A stretch of 64,000 nt of DNA. Source: Kibdelosporangium persicum (GTDB lineage Bacteria > Actinomycetota > Actinomycetes > Mycobacteriales > Pseudonocardiaceae). The notes under the pieces are model-generated. The model saw only the letters and a list, made by a program, of their open reading frames with translations, was not told the origin of the DNA and ran no database searches. The position numbers and the translations under genes are program-made. Where the stretch lies: NCBI RefSeq assembly GCF_013280595.1, contig NZ_JAAATY010000001.1, positions 439,987 to 503,986 on the forward strand. Direction: 5' to 3'. Each line of letters opens with the position of its first letter. Position 1 is the stretch's first letter. Shown in pieces: positions 26,037 through 35,000 of the stretch.

Positions 26037-26840
26037 TCACTGGAAGTCGGCCACCAACGGGTAGCGCTCGGTGTCGAGGCGTTGGCCCGGCTGCACGCCC
26101 AGATCCTCTTCGGCCGTGCCGTACTCAGGGTCGAAAACCGTGTCTGCGTCAATGTAGACAGTGCCGAGCGAGACCCGGTCCTGCTGGGTCAGGTTGGCAC
26201 CGGCCATGTGTACCACCCGCTCGTGGTGGAAGGTCATCCCGCCGGCCCGCAGCGGCACGACGATCCGGGGCTGCCAGGCCAGTTCCGGGCGGGTGGTGAA
26301 GATGTCCCAGTCGTCGGTGGTCGGCTCCGGGCCGATGTGGGAGCCGGGCACGAAGCTCATACAGCCACGCTCCACCGGCACGTCAGTGAGCGCGACCCAC
26401 GCGGTCAGCGACGCGCCGTACGCGCCGCGGTCCGCACCGCTTTTCCACGGCCAGTAAGGAGCGTCGATGTGCGGCGGCGTGACGCTGGACTTGTCGTGGG
26501 GCTTGCGGACGATCTCGCTGCGGAACATCCGCAGCTTGTTGCCGGTGAGCTTCTCCGCGATGGCGGTGATCCGCGGGTGCAGCGCGAGCCTGCGCAGCAC
26601 GGCGCTCTCCGGGTTGTCCACCCACTCCATCACCGTCCCGTCCACAACGGACGGGTCGACGGTCTTGTCCCACGCCATCTTCTGGCCCCGGCTCAGCCAC
26701 TCCTCGGCGTCGCGGAGGCACTCCGCGACCTCCTCGTCGGTGAGCACCTTGGGCAAGTGTGCGAACCCGTTCGCCCGGAACGCCGCGATGGCCTCGTCCG
26801 TCAGGTTCTCCGGCGTGGTGAGCTCCGCTGGATTCGACAT
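26037..26840 (-). CDS. Phytanoyl-CoA dioxygenase (PhyH) family hydroxylase
   Basis: A 267-residue Fe(II)/2-oxoglutarate-type dioxygenase. The iron ligands are visible as His-x-Asp in TPPHIDAPYWPW and the distal His in TFHHERVVHMAGAN; RGCMSFVPGSHI is also typical. The start at 26840 is supported by AAGGA about 9 nt upstream. Relatives in biosynthetic clusters hydroxylate or desaturate terpenoid, sugar or amino-acid positions. The substrate here is unknown; the prenyl chain or the aromatic core are the obvious candidates. The gene is transcribed alone, divergent from the glycosyltransferase. Confidence 0.88.
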   Translation of the reverse strand: MSNPAELTTPENLTDEAIAAFRANGFAHLPKVLTDEEVAECLRDAEEWLSRGQKMAWDKTVDPSVVDGTVMEWVDNPESAVLRRLALHPRITAIAEKLTGNKLRMFRSEIVRKPHDKSSVTPPHIDAPYWPWKSGADRGAYGASLTAWVALTDVPVERGCMSFVPGSHIGPEPTTDDWDIFTTRPELAWQPRIVVPLRAGGMTFHHERVVHMAGANLTQQDRVSLGTVYIDADTVFDPEYGTAEEDLGVQPGQRLDTERYPLVADFQ

Positions 26841-26862
26841 ACCGGTTGTTCCTTTCTCCGTT

Positions 26863-26888
26863 GTGGACAAAAGCGCCGTACTGTCCAC
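26863..26888. promoter_or_regulatory. Inverted repeat in PhyH promoter
   Basis: GTGGACA (26863-26869) and TGTCCAC (26882-26888) are 7-bp arms with a 12-nt spacer, 23 bp before the PhyH start. It could be an operator. Related GTGGAC/GTCCAC arms also occur at 1608-1637 and 29490-29611. Confidence 0.35.
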
Positions 26889-26947
26889 TGCTGGCAACGA
26901 ATCCGAGGCTAGGCGGCGGAACACGCCGGTGCGCGAACCGGGAACGG

Positions 26948-26981
26948 GATCTGTCAAGTCCCGCGCCCGACCTGACAGATC
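26948..26981. promoter_or_regulatory. Inverted repeat between PhyH and glycosyltransferase
   Basis: GATCTGTCA (26948-26956) and TGACAGATC (26973-26981) are perfect 9-bp arms with a 16-nt spacer in the divergent 212-bp promoter region. It is a plausible operator for both genes, since no gene end lies here that would need a terminator. Confidence 0.45.
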
Positions 26982-27052
26982 ACGCCCGGATCGCTTGGGG
27001 CCGAACGGCTTCGCGCCCGACACTCCGGGTGCCGAATCCCCTAGGAGGAGTT

Positions 27053-28162
27053 GTGAAGTTCCTGTTCGTACCGGGGAACAGCCCTTCCCCGATCTTCTCC
27101 CAAGCCGTGCTGGCCACGGCGGCCCGCAGCGCCGGGCACCAGGTCATGGTAGGCGGAATCGACTGGGTGCTGCCGGACATCGCCAGCGTCGGCCTTTCGC
27201 CCGTCCGGATCTCCCCGTTGACCGAGCAGGACGTCGCCGAGTTCATGGCCACCGCGCCGGAGGACCCGGTGGAGCAGGCGATCGCGGTCGGCCGGATCTA
27301 CGCCAGGATCGCGCTGGACACCCAGCGGCCGTTGCTGGAGCTGGCCGAACACTGGCGGCCGGACCTGGTGGTCGGCGGTTCGATGTTCTACAGCGCCCCG
27401 CTGCTGGCCCACCAGCTCGGCATCCCGGCGGTGCGGCTGGACTGGGACCGTTGTGACTCCGCGATGTACGCGCCGGGCGCGGCCGAGGTGCTGGAACCGG
27501 AGTTGTCCCGGTTCGGCCTGACCACCATGCCGGATCCGGACCTGTGGGTGGACATCTGCCCGCCGAGCCTGCGGGCCAAGGACGCGCCGGACGTGCGGCT
27601 GATGCGCTGGTCGCCGGTGAACCCGCAGATCCCGCTCGAACCGTGGATGTACCGCAAGGGCGACCGGCCACGCGTGTACATCACGGCGGGCGCAAGGCTT
27701 TTCAGCGGTGACCACCTGCGTGACATGGCGCGCGGTATCGCGGACCTCGGCGCCGAGGTGCTGATCGGCGCGCCCGAACGGGTGGCCAAGGACCTGAGGG
27801 AGCAGTTGCCGGACGCGACGATCGGCTGGATGCCGCTGGACGTCGTCGCGCCGACGTGTGACGTCATCCTGCACCACGGTGGTGGCGTCACCGACATGAC
27901 CGCGATCCGCTACGGCGTCCCGCAGGTGATCGTGAACTACGACATCTCCCGTGACGCGATGCAGCAGCTGGCGGACTACGGTGCCGCGATCATGCTCAAG
28001 CCGGGCGAGCAGGAGCCGGAGAAGATCGCGGCGGCCTGCCGTGAGGTCCTGGGCGATCCCCGGTTCCGGGCACGGGCCGGCGAGCTGGCCGCGGAGATCG
28101 AGTCCCTGCCCGCGCCCGCGGAGGTCGTGGGCCTGATGGAGAAGCTGGTGACCGGACGATGA
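27053..28162 (+). CDS. GT1-type glycosyltransferase
   Basis: A 369-residue antibiotic-type glycosyltransferase with GT-B fold. The N-terminus KFLFVPGNSPSPIF and the donor-site region HHGGGVTDMTAIRYGVPQVI are characteristic; the latter binds the nucleotide-sugar diphosphate. GTG 27053 is preceded by AGGAGGAG. It presumably transfers the dTDP-amino-sugar made by this cluster to the prenylated aromatic core. No DesVIII/EryCII-type helper gene is seen. The stop overlaps the start of the flavin oxidoreductase, so the two are coupled. Only one glycosyltransferase is present, suggesting one sugar, unless it acts repeatedly. Confidence 0.9.
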   Translation: MKFLFVPGNSPSPIFSQAVLATAARSAGHQVMVGGIDWVLPDIASVGLSPVRISPLTEQDVAEFMATAPEDPVEQAIAVGRIYARIALDTQRPLLELAEHWRPDLVVGGSMFYSAPLLAHQLGIPAVRLDWDRCDSAMYAPGAAEVLEPELSRFGLTTMPDPDLWVDICPPSLRAKDAPDVRLMRWSPVNPQIPLEPWMYRKGDRPRVYITAGARLFSGDHLRDMARGIADLGAEVLIGAPERVAKDLREQLPDATIGWMPLDVVAPTCDVILHHGGGVTDMTAIRYGVPQVIVNYDISRDAMQQLADYGAAIMLKPGEQEPEKIAAACREVLGDPRFRARAGELAAEIESLPAPAEVVGLMEKLVTGR

Positions 28163-29484
28163 GCGGCCGGACCAGGACCGCCGTGATCGGCGGCGGGATG
28201 GCGGGGTGTGCCGCGACCAAGGAGCTGGTCGCCAGGGGACATTCGGTCGACGTGTTCGAGGCCGGTGACGGGCTCGGTGGCCGGGCCCGTTCGTGGCACC
28301 GGCCGGAGATCGAACCGAGTGTCGGCATCAACCTGATGTGCGCCAGCATCTACGACCTGATGTGGCAGCGTGTGCGCGAGTACGGCCTGGAGGACCAGCT
28401 GGTCGAGATCTCCAGCAACCTGCTGGTGGTCGACAACGGGGTGCCCGCGAGCCTGCCGTCCGACTCGCCGGCCGCGGTGCTGTCCTACCGGCATGCCCCG
28501 CGCCGTGACCGGTTGTCCTTCGTGGTCAACTCGATGAAGGAGTTCGTCCTCAACAAGAAGAAGATCGACCTGTTCGACGCGGAGAAACTGGCCGCGTTCG
28601 ACGACGGCGCGACCGCGGTGGACTACGGCCGCAGGTTCCTGTCGCGGCGCGGGTTCGACTACATGCTGCGGTCCCAGATCGAAGGGTTCTGGAACTTCCG
28701 GTGCGAGGAGATCTCGGCCGCGCACGCGAAGGCGTTGCTCGCCACCATGGGCGGCGTGAAGTTCTACGTGTTCGCCAACGGCATGCAGGTTCTGGCCGAA
28801 CGCGACACACTGGGCGCACGGGTCCGGTTGGGGCACGAGGTCACTGAGGTCCGTCAGGTCGGTGACCGTGTCGAGCTGACGTGGCGTTCGGGCGGTGACG
28901 TCGACTCGGACGTGTACGACAACGTCGTGGTGGCGACTCCGGCGCCGATAGCGGCCAAGTTGACGGCGTCCTTGCCCGGGCAGTGGGTGGACGCCGACAC
29001 CCGCAGGTTCCTGGAGACCCAGGAGTACGAGCCCGCGCTGTCGGTGTCCTATCTGGTCGATCGGGGAAACCTGCCGTCGCAGACGCACCTGATGGCCGGT
29101 GGGGCCGGGGATCCGAAGATCCGCAACATGATCATCTACCCGCGGCGGACAGCCGAGGGACGGCGGGAGAAGTTCCTGGTGTTCGCGTATCCCGGCAGGG
29201 AGATCACCCGCAAGCTGCTGGGCCGGCCGGCGGAGAAGCAGTTCGAGACGGTGACCCCGCTGCTGCGCACGATGGTGCCGGACTTCCCGGCGGACCCGGA
29301 GCCGTTCCAGATCGCCGAACGGCCCTACGGGTTCCCGATCCCGGCACCGGGCCGGTACCGGTGGTCGGTCCGGGTGTCGAAGAGCCAACGCCCGCCCGTG
29401 GTGTACGCGGGCGACTACTTCAGCGCCCCGACAACAGAGGCAGCCTTGCTGGCGGGAACCCGCGCCGCGGCCAGGCTGATCTGA
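28159..29484 (+). CDS. FAD-dependent amine-oxidase/desaturase-like oxidoreductase
   Basis: A 441-residue flavoprotein of the protoporphyrinogen oxidase/phytoene desaturase superfamily. The N-terminal FAD fold AVIGGGMAGCAATKELVARG is followed by GDGLGGRARSW, and the C-terminal FAD-binding stretch is VVYAGDYFSAPTTEAALLAG. Such enzymes oxidise polyenes, amines or ring systems. In this cluster it could desaturate the isoprenoid or oxidise the aromatic or sugar amine. It overlaps the glycosyltransferase gene by 4 bp. Downstream lie a long imperfect palindrome and a terminator. The exact substrate cannot be read from sequence. Confidence 0.82.
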   Translation: MSGRTRTAVIGGGMAGCAATKELVARGHSVDVFEAGDGLGGRARSWHRPEIEPSVGINLMCASIYDLMWQRVREYGLEDQLVEISSNLLVVDNGVPASLPSDSPAAVLSYRHAPRRDRLSFVVNSMKEFVLNKKKIDLFDAEKLAAFDDGATAVDYGRRFLSRRGFDYMLRSQIEGFWNFRCEEISAAHAKALLATMGGVKFYVFANGMQVLAERDTLGARVRLGHEVTEVRQVGDRVELTWRSGGDVDSDVYDNVVVATPAPIAAKLTASLPGQWVDADTRRFLETQEYEPALSVSYLVDRGNLPSQTHLMAGGAGDPKIRNMIIYPRRTAEGRREKFLVFAYPGREITRKLLGRPAEKQFETVTPLLRTMVPDFPADPEPFQIAERPYGFPIPAPGRYRWSVRVSKSQRPPVVYAGDYFSAPTTEAALLAGTRAAARLI

Positions 29485-29489
29485 CCCGC

Positions 29490-29611
29490 GTGTCCACCAT
29501 TGCGGCACCGTGAGATACACGTTCCGGCACCATGAGTTCGCCCCGGCGATGCTGTTGGGGGGATTTCATGGTGCTGGAACGTGTGTTTCGGGGTGCCGGA
29601 AAGGTGGACAC
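29490..29611. repeat. Long imperfect palindrome (about 122 bp)
   Basis: The left half has, in order, GTGTCCACC, CGGCACC and ACACGTTCC-x-GCACCATGA. The right half has the same blocks inverted: TCATGGTGC-x-GGAACGTGT, GGTGCCG and GGTGGACAC. The arms run about 45-50 bp each around a loop of roughly 30 nt, starting 5 bp after the flavin oxidoreductase stop. It is non-coding and followed at once by a separate terminator hairpin. It looks like a MITE-like or structured-RNA element; no second copy was noticed in the window. Confidence 0.75.
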
Positions 29612-29623
29612 GGCGCGCAAAGG

Positions 29624-29666
29624 GCGGGATGCCTGGTCCGGAAGGGTTCCGGGCCAGGCATCCCGC
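29624..29666. terminator. Strong terminator hairpin
   Basis: GCGGGATGCCTGG (29624-29636) pairs with CCAGGCATCCCGC (29654-29666), and CCGGAA pairs with TTCCGG inside, leaving a GGG loop and one T-G pair. It lies between the convergent flavin oxidoreductase and MFS genes and can serve both. Confidence 0.88.
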
Positions 29667-29684
29667 GGGAGGCGAGGGCAAAGG

Positions 29685-31289
29685 TCAGCTGGGGGTACCT
29701 GCCTGTTGCCCTCGCAGGGCGGAGGTGTCCTCCTCGGACTCCGCCGGTGACTCCTCGGCACCCACGGGGGGAAGGTGCCGCAGGAGGCTGACCGAAACGA
29801 CGGCGAGTGCCGCCATGAGCACCGCGCCGACCAGGCCCGCGATGTTCAGGCCGCTGGTGAACGCTTCCCTGGCCGGTTCCAGCAGCGCGGTGGCCTGCTC
29901 GGGCGGCAGGTTCTGGGCCGCCGCCACGGCACCGTTCAGGCTTTCCCTGCCTGCTTCCGCCGCCTGCGTGGGCAGTCCGGCCGGTGTCGTCGATTCGATC
30001 TCCGAGCGGTAGACGGCCGTGGCGATCGTGCCCATCACCGCGACGCCCAGGCCGACGCCGAGTTCGCCGCTGGTCTCGGACAGCGCCGCCGCCGCACCGG
30101 CTTTCTCACCCGGCGCGGTGCCGACCACCATGTCGGTGGTGAGCACGCCCATGGGGCTCAGGCCCGTGATGGTCACGACGCCCGCCACGATCAGCAGACC
30201 GATTCCCGACACCGCGTCCACCTGGGTGATCAGGACAAAACCGACGACCGAGATCACCGCGCCGCCCGCGATCACGTAGGCCGGGCGCACCTTGCGGGCC
30301 AGGAACGGGGCGATCAGCGATCCCAGCACCGCCGCCAGCGCGATCGGGATCATCCACAGCCCGGCCGTCATCGGCGACAGTTCCCGCACCGACTGGAGGA
30401 ACTGCGGGTAGAGGAAGTTCACGCCGTTGATCGCGGTGATTCCCAGCAGCAGCAAGGCGAGCGCGGCGGTGAACGCCCGGATCCTGAACAGCTTCAGGTC
30501 GATCATCGGGTGGGTCAGGCGCTTCTGCCTGCGGGCGAACACGTAGCCGAGCACGAGACCGGCCACGATCGCCACCCACGGCAGCCAGGACCCGTGCCCG
30601 GCCGCGATCTCCTTCAGGCCGTAGATGACCGGCAGGATGGTCGCCAGCGACAGCACCACGCTCAGCAGGTCCAGTTTGCCGCCGTCCGGGTCGCGGTACT
30701 CCGGCAGCAGGATCGGCGCCAGCACCACCAGCAGCACCATCACCGGGACGGCGATCAGGAACACCGAACCCCACCAGAAGTTCTCCAGCAGCGCGCCACC
30801 GACGATCGGGCCGATCGAGATGCCCGCCGAGAACGTCGTCATCCAGATGCCGATGGCCAGGCCTCGTTGCCTGGGGTCCTTGAACATGTTGCTGATCAAC
30901 GCGAGCGTGGACGGCATCAGCGTCGCACCGGCGACACCGAGCGCCGCACGGGCGATGATGAGCATCAGCGGCGAGGTGGAGTACGCCGCGAGCACTGACG
31001 CCAGTGCGAACGCGATCGCACCGATCACCAGCAGTTTGCGGCGCCCGATCCGGTCGCCGAGGGTACCCATGGTGACCAGGAACCCGGCGATCAGGAAGCC
31101 GTAGATGTCCAGGATCCACAACAGTTCCGTGCTGCTGGGCCGCAGATCCGCGCCGAGGTGCGGCGCGGCCAGGAACAGCACGCTGACGTCGAGGGCGAGC
31201 ACGAGCAGCGGCAGGGTGAGCACGGCGAGACCGAGCCACTCCTTCGGCCCGGCCCGCAGACCGGGCTGAACGGCCTCGTTGGTCGGCAT
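29685..31289 (-). CDS. DHA2-family MFS drug exporter (14 TM)
   Basis: A 534-residue transporter of the EmrB/QacA type. The N-terminal helices include LAVLTLPLLVLALDVSVLFL (the DVSV motif typical of 14-TM drug exporters), GTLGDRIGRRKLLVIGA is motif A, and ARAALGVAGATLMPSTLALI is motif B/C-like. About 14 hydrophobic segments can be counted. The C-terminal tail is acidic. ATG 31289 is preceded by AAAGGAC. Its place inside the cluster and its class suggest export of the product and self-protection. It is followed on the upstream side by an FMN reductase on the same strand, forming a two-gene unit. Confidence 0.9.
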   Translation of the reverse strand: MPTNEAVQPGLRAGPKEWLGLAVLTLPLLVLALDVSVLFLAAPHLGADLRPSSTELLWILDIYGFLIAGFLVTMGTLGDRIGRRKLLVIGAIAFALASVLAAYSTSPLMLIIARAALGVAGATLMPSTLALISNMFKDPRQRGLAIGIWMTTFSAGISIGPIVGGALLENFWWGSVFLIAVPVMVLLVVLAPILLPEYRDPDGGKLDLLSVVLSLATILPVIYGLKEIAAGHGSWLPWVAIVAGLVLGYVFARRQKRLTHPMIDLKLFRIRAFTAALALLLLGITAINGVNFLYPQFLQSVRELSPMTAGLWMIPIALAAVLGSLIAPFLARKVRPAYVIAGGAVISVVGFVLITQVDAVSGIGLLIVAGVVTITGLSPMGVLTTDMVVGTAPGEKAGAAAALSETSGELGVGLGVAVMGTIATAVYRSEIESTTPAGLPTQAAEAGRESLNGAVAAAQNLPPEQATALLEPAREAFTSGLNIAGLVGAVLMAALAVVSVSLLRHLPPVGAEESPAESEEDTSALRGQQAGTPS

Positions 31290-31322
31290 GGGAATGTCCT
31301 TTCTTCGGATGACGAGGAGGGT

Positions 31323-31964
31323 TCAGCGTCCGTACGGGTGTCTGGACCGGTGGGCGCGCAGGGCTCTCGCCCACCACCCGAGCCGGGCCAGCAGCACGTC
31401 GGCCGCCTTGTCCTCGGCCGCGCTGTCACGGGGCCTGCCGTCTTCGCCGAATCGTTCGGTGTGGTTGTGGAAGCTGACCGTCTCGCGGATGGTGACCGCG
31501 TCCAGTTCGGCGAAGACCAGCCGCAGCTGTTCCACCGCACGAAGCCCGCCCGCCAGGCCGCCGTAGGAGACGAAACCCACCGGCTTGGCCTGCCACTCCG
31601 CACGGAACCAGTCGATCGCCGTCTTCAGCGAACCGGGAAAGCTGTGGTTGTACTCGGGGGTGACGATCACGAACGCGTCCGCGGCGGACAGCCACCGGGC
31701 GAGACTGCGGACGGGCTGGGGACGGTGGCCGTCGGGTTCGTGGCCGTCCACGCTCAGCACGTCGGGCAGCCACGCCTCACCGAGGTCGATGACGTCCAGG
31801 TCGATGTCGTCGTGCCGGCCGGCGCGCCCGGCGAACCAGCGGGCCACGGTCGGGCCGAACCGGCCTTCGCGGGTGCTGCCGATGATCACGGCCAGCCGGA
31901 TCCGGTCGGCCGGCAGGTGCTCGGACGGCTCGCCAGGGCGGCCGTCGGCGGCCACGGTTGTCAC
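31323..31964 (-). CDS. NADPH-dependent FMN reductase
   Basis: A 213-residue flavodoxin-fold reductase. The FMN phosphate loop is VIIGSTREGRFGPTVARWF and the second FMN contact is VTPEYNHSFPGSLKTAIDWF, both diagnostic for the NAD(P)H:quinone/FMN reductase family. The start is GTG 31964 with AAAGGAG about 10 nt upstream. It may provide reduced flavin to a cluster oxygenase or protect against quinone stress caused by the product. It is divergent from the AfsR-type regulator and shares the promoter region that contains an 11-bp-period direct repeat. Confidence 0.88.
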   Translation of the reverse strand: MTTVAADGRPGEPSEHLPADRIRLAVIIGSTREGRFGPTVARWFAGRAGRHDDIDLDVIDLGEAWLPDVLSVDGHEPDGHRPQPVRSLARWLSAADAFVIVTPEYNHSFPGSLKTAIDWFRAEWQAKPVGFVSYGGLAGGLRAVEQLRLVFAELDAVTIRETVSFHNHTERFGEDGRPRDSAAEDKAADVLLARLGWWARALRAHRSRHPYGR

Positions 31965-32035
31965 AGCGCCGCGCTCCTTTCTCTCGGCTGCCTTCCGGTC
32001 GTGACCTCACAGTGCACGGGGTGCGTTCCGGTTCT

Positions 32036-32054
32036 GTTGTGGTCGCGTTGTGGT
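32036..32054 (+). promoter_or_regulatory. 11-bp-period direct repeat, candidate AfsR/SARP site
   Basis: GTTGTGGT occurs at 32036-32043 and again at 32047-32054, an exact 8-bp repeat with an 11-bp period, in the divergent region between the FMN reductase and AfsR-type genes. The period is that of SARP-family sites, but no TANCGT box lies 8 nt beyond it. Autoregulation by the AfsR-type protein is inferred. Confidence 0.45.
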
Positions 32055-32092
32055 GACCGTTTTGTCCCCTAGGGGTGGGTTACCGTGAGCGC

Positions 32093-35000
32093 ATGCGTTT
32101 CGGGGTGCTCGGTCCGCTGGAGGTGTGGACCGCGGATGGCAGACCGGTACGGGTACCCGAGCTGAAGGTGCGCGGGCTGCTCGCCGCGCTGCTGGTGCGC
32201 GCTGGTCAGCCCGTGTCGGCCGACCAGCTGGTCGAGGACCTCTGGGGCGCCGATCCGCCCGGCAAACCCGGTGGGGTGCTGCGCAGCAAGGTCTCCCAGT
32301 TGCGGCGCGCGCTGGCCGCGGCCGAGCCGGACGCCCGGTCGCTTGTCGTCCACCGCGCACCCGGCTACCTGGTCAAAGTCGGGTCAGACGGCGCCGAGAC
32401 GGACGCGCAGCAGTTCCAGCAGCTCGTCACGCGGGCACGGGCGCTGGACGACCCGCGCAACCGCGCCGGGGTGCTGGCGGAGGCGTTGGCGTTGTGGCGG
32501 GGCGCCGCGTACGCCGACTTCGCCGATGAGCAGTTCACCAGGCCGGCCATCGTCTCGCTGACCGAGCTGCGCATCACCGCCGTGGAGGAGCAGGCCGAGG
32601 CACGCCTGGCACTGGGCGAGCACAGCCTTCTCGCAGGTGAGCTCGCCGACGTGATCGAACAGCACCCCCTTCGCGAGCGGCTGCGGGCAGCGTACATGCG
32701 TTCGTTGTACGGAGCGGGCAGGGCGGGCGACGCGCTGGCGAGCTTCGAGGACCTCCGGCGGCGGCTGGCCGGCGAGCTCGGCATCGATCCCAGCCCTGAG
32801 CTGGCCGCTTTGCACCAGGCGATCCTGCGTCAGGACCCGGCGCTGACGGTCGCGCCCGCCCCGGTCACCTCAGCCGCCCGGCCGAGCGGCAACCTGCCCG
32901 CGGCGCTGTCGGACCTGATCGGCCGGGACGAAGCCGTGGCCGAGGTGGGCGACCTGGTCCGATCGGCTCGGCTGGTCACGCTCACCGGTCCGGGGGGCGT
33001 CGGGAAGACCCGGCTGGCGCTCAGCACCGCGTCCGACCTGACGAAGTCCTTCGCGGATGGCGTGTGGCTCGCCGAGCTGGACGCATTGGCCGGTCCCGCC
33101 GAGGTGATCGCCACCGCGTTGGGCGTCCGGGACGGCGCGATCTCCGGCTTCGCCCCGCGCACGGATTCCCCGTCGTCCGCCGGCCCGGCGGCGGAACCGT
33201 TGGCCGAGCGCCTGGCCGGGGCGTTGCGGCACAAGCGGATGCTGCTTGTGCTGGACAACTGCGAACAGGTGGTCGACCAGGTCGCCCGGTTGGTCGAGAC
33301 GCTGCTGCTGTCCGCTCCCGGGCTGACGATCCTGGCCACCAGCCGGCAACCGCTCGGTGTGGACGGTGAGCGGTTGTGGGTGGTGCCGCCGTTGGAGTTG
33401 CCCGCCGAACCGGATGTCGAGAAGCTGGCCACGGCCAGTTCGGTGCGGCTGTTCGTGGCCAGAGCCGCCGCCACCGCGCCGGGGTTCGTCCTCGATCGCG
33501 ACAACGCCGAGGCGATCGCGGTCATCTGTGCCCGGTTGGACGGTCTGCCGCTGGCGTTGGAGCTGGCGGCGACAAGGGTACGGACGTTGGGCGTGCACCA
33601 GCTCGCTGAGCGGCTCGACGACCGGTTCCACGTGCTCGCCGCCGGTCATCGCGGTGCGCCGGCCCGGCAGCAGACGCTGCGCGGAATGATCGACTGGAGC
33701 TGGGAGCTGCTCACCCCCGCCGAGCGGGTGTTGTTGCGCCGCTTGGCCATCCACTCGGGTGGGTGCACGCTCGCGGCCGTCGAGGCGGTGTGCGCGGGCG
33801 GATCGGCTGGCCCGGCTGGCCCGGAAGTCCTTGACCTGCTTGCCAGACTGGTCGATCGGTCCCTTGTGGTCACCGACGGGCGGGACAGCGCGGACGGGCC
33901 TCGCTACCGGCTGCTGGAGTCCGTGGCGGCGTACGCGATGGAGCGGCTGGCGGAGTCCGGCGAGTTCGATCCCGTGCAACGGGCGCATTACGAGTACTTC
34001 ACGGCTTTCGCCGAGCAGGCCGAACCGCACCTGCGAAGCCATGGCCAGCGGCAGTGGCTGCGGCGGCTGGACGCCGAGACCGGGAACCTGCACGCGGCGT
34101 TGGACGGCGCGGTCCGGCAGGGTGACGCCCATGCGGCGCTCCGGCTTGTGAACGCCACGGCCTGGTACCGATATCTACGCGGGCGCTGGGGTGCGGCGCG
34201 GCGAGCGCTGGAGCGGGCGCTCGGCGTCGACGGCCCGGCACCGGAGGCGGCACGGGCCATGGCGCGGATATGGCTGGCGGGAGGCGAAATCCTCACCCGT
34301 GAAGCAGCCGAGCCGTTCTCGGAACACGAGCTGTGCCAGCGTATCGAGGACCCTGTTCGGCGCGCCCGGGCTGAGTGGTTCCTCGGCTTCGCCCGGATCG
34401 GGTTCGGAGGCGCGGCGGTCGGCGACGAGTCGGTGAAGCGAATCCTCGCGGTGTTCCGGGGCAACGCCGACCGGTGGGGCACGGCGGCCACGCTGACCAC
34501 ACGAGCGTGGAACGCGTTGGCACGCAGTGATCTCGGCATGGCGGCCGACGACGCCGAACGAGCCATGGCCATCTTCAGCGAACTGGGCGACGACTGGGGC
34601 CGGATGCAGGCGATGGACGTGCTCGGCGAGGTCGCGCAGATCACCGGTGACTATCCCCGGGCGGCTCGCCTGCACCGCGACGGGCTGCGTGTCGCCGAGG
34701 AGCTCGGGCTGTGGCCGGACGTGTCGTACAAGCTCGCCCAGCTGGGCCGGATAGCGTTGCTGTCCGGTGATTATCCGCGGGCGGACGAGTTCCACGAACG
34801 GGCCCGCCGGCTCGCGGCCGAGCAGTCGGACAGGTTCGGCGAGCAGTTCGCGCAGATCGGCCTCGCCCTCGCGGCACGCAGGCAGGGATCGCTGGAGCGG
34901 GCCGAAGAGCACCTGGACGGCTGGCTCGGGTGGTACCGCGAGATCGGGTGGAGTCCCGGAGTCGCACTGGTCTGCGCCGAACGCGGGTTCATCGCCGAGG

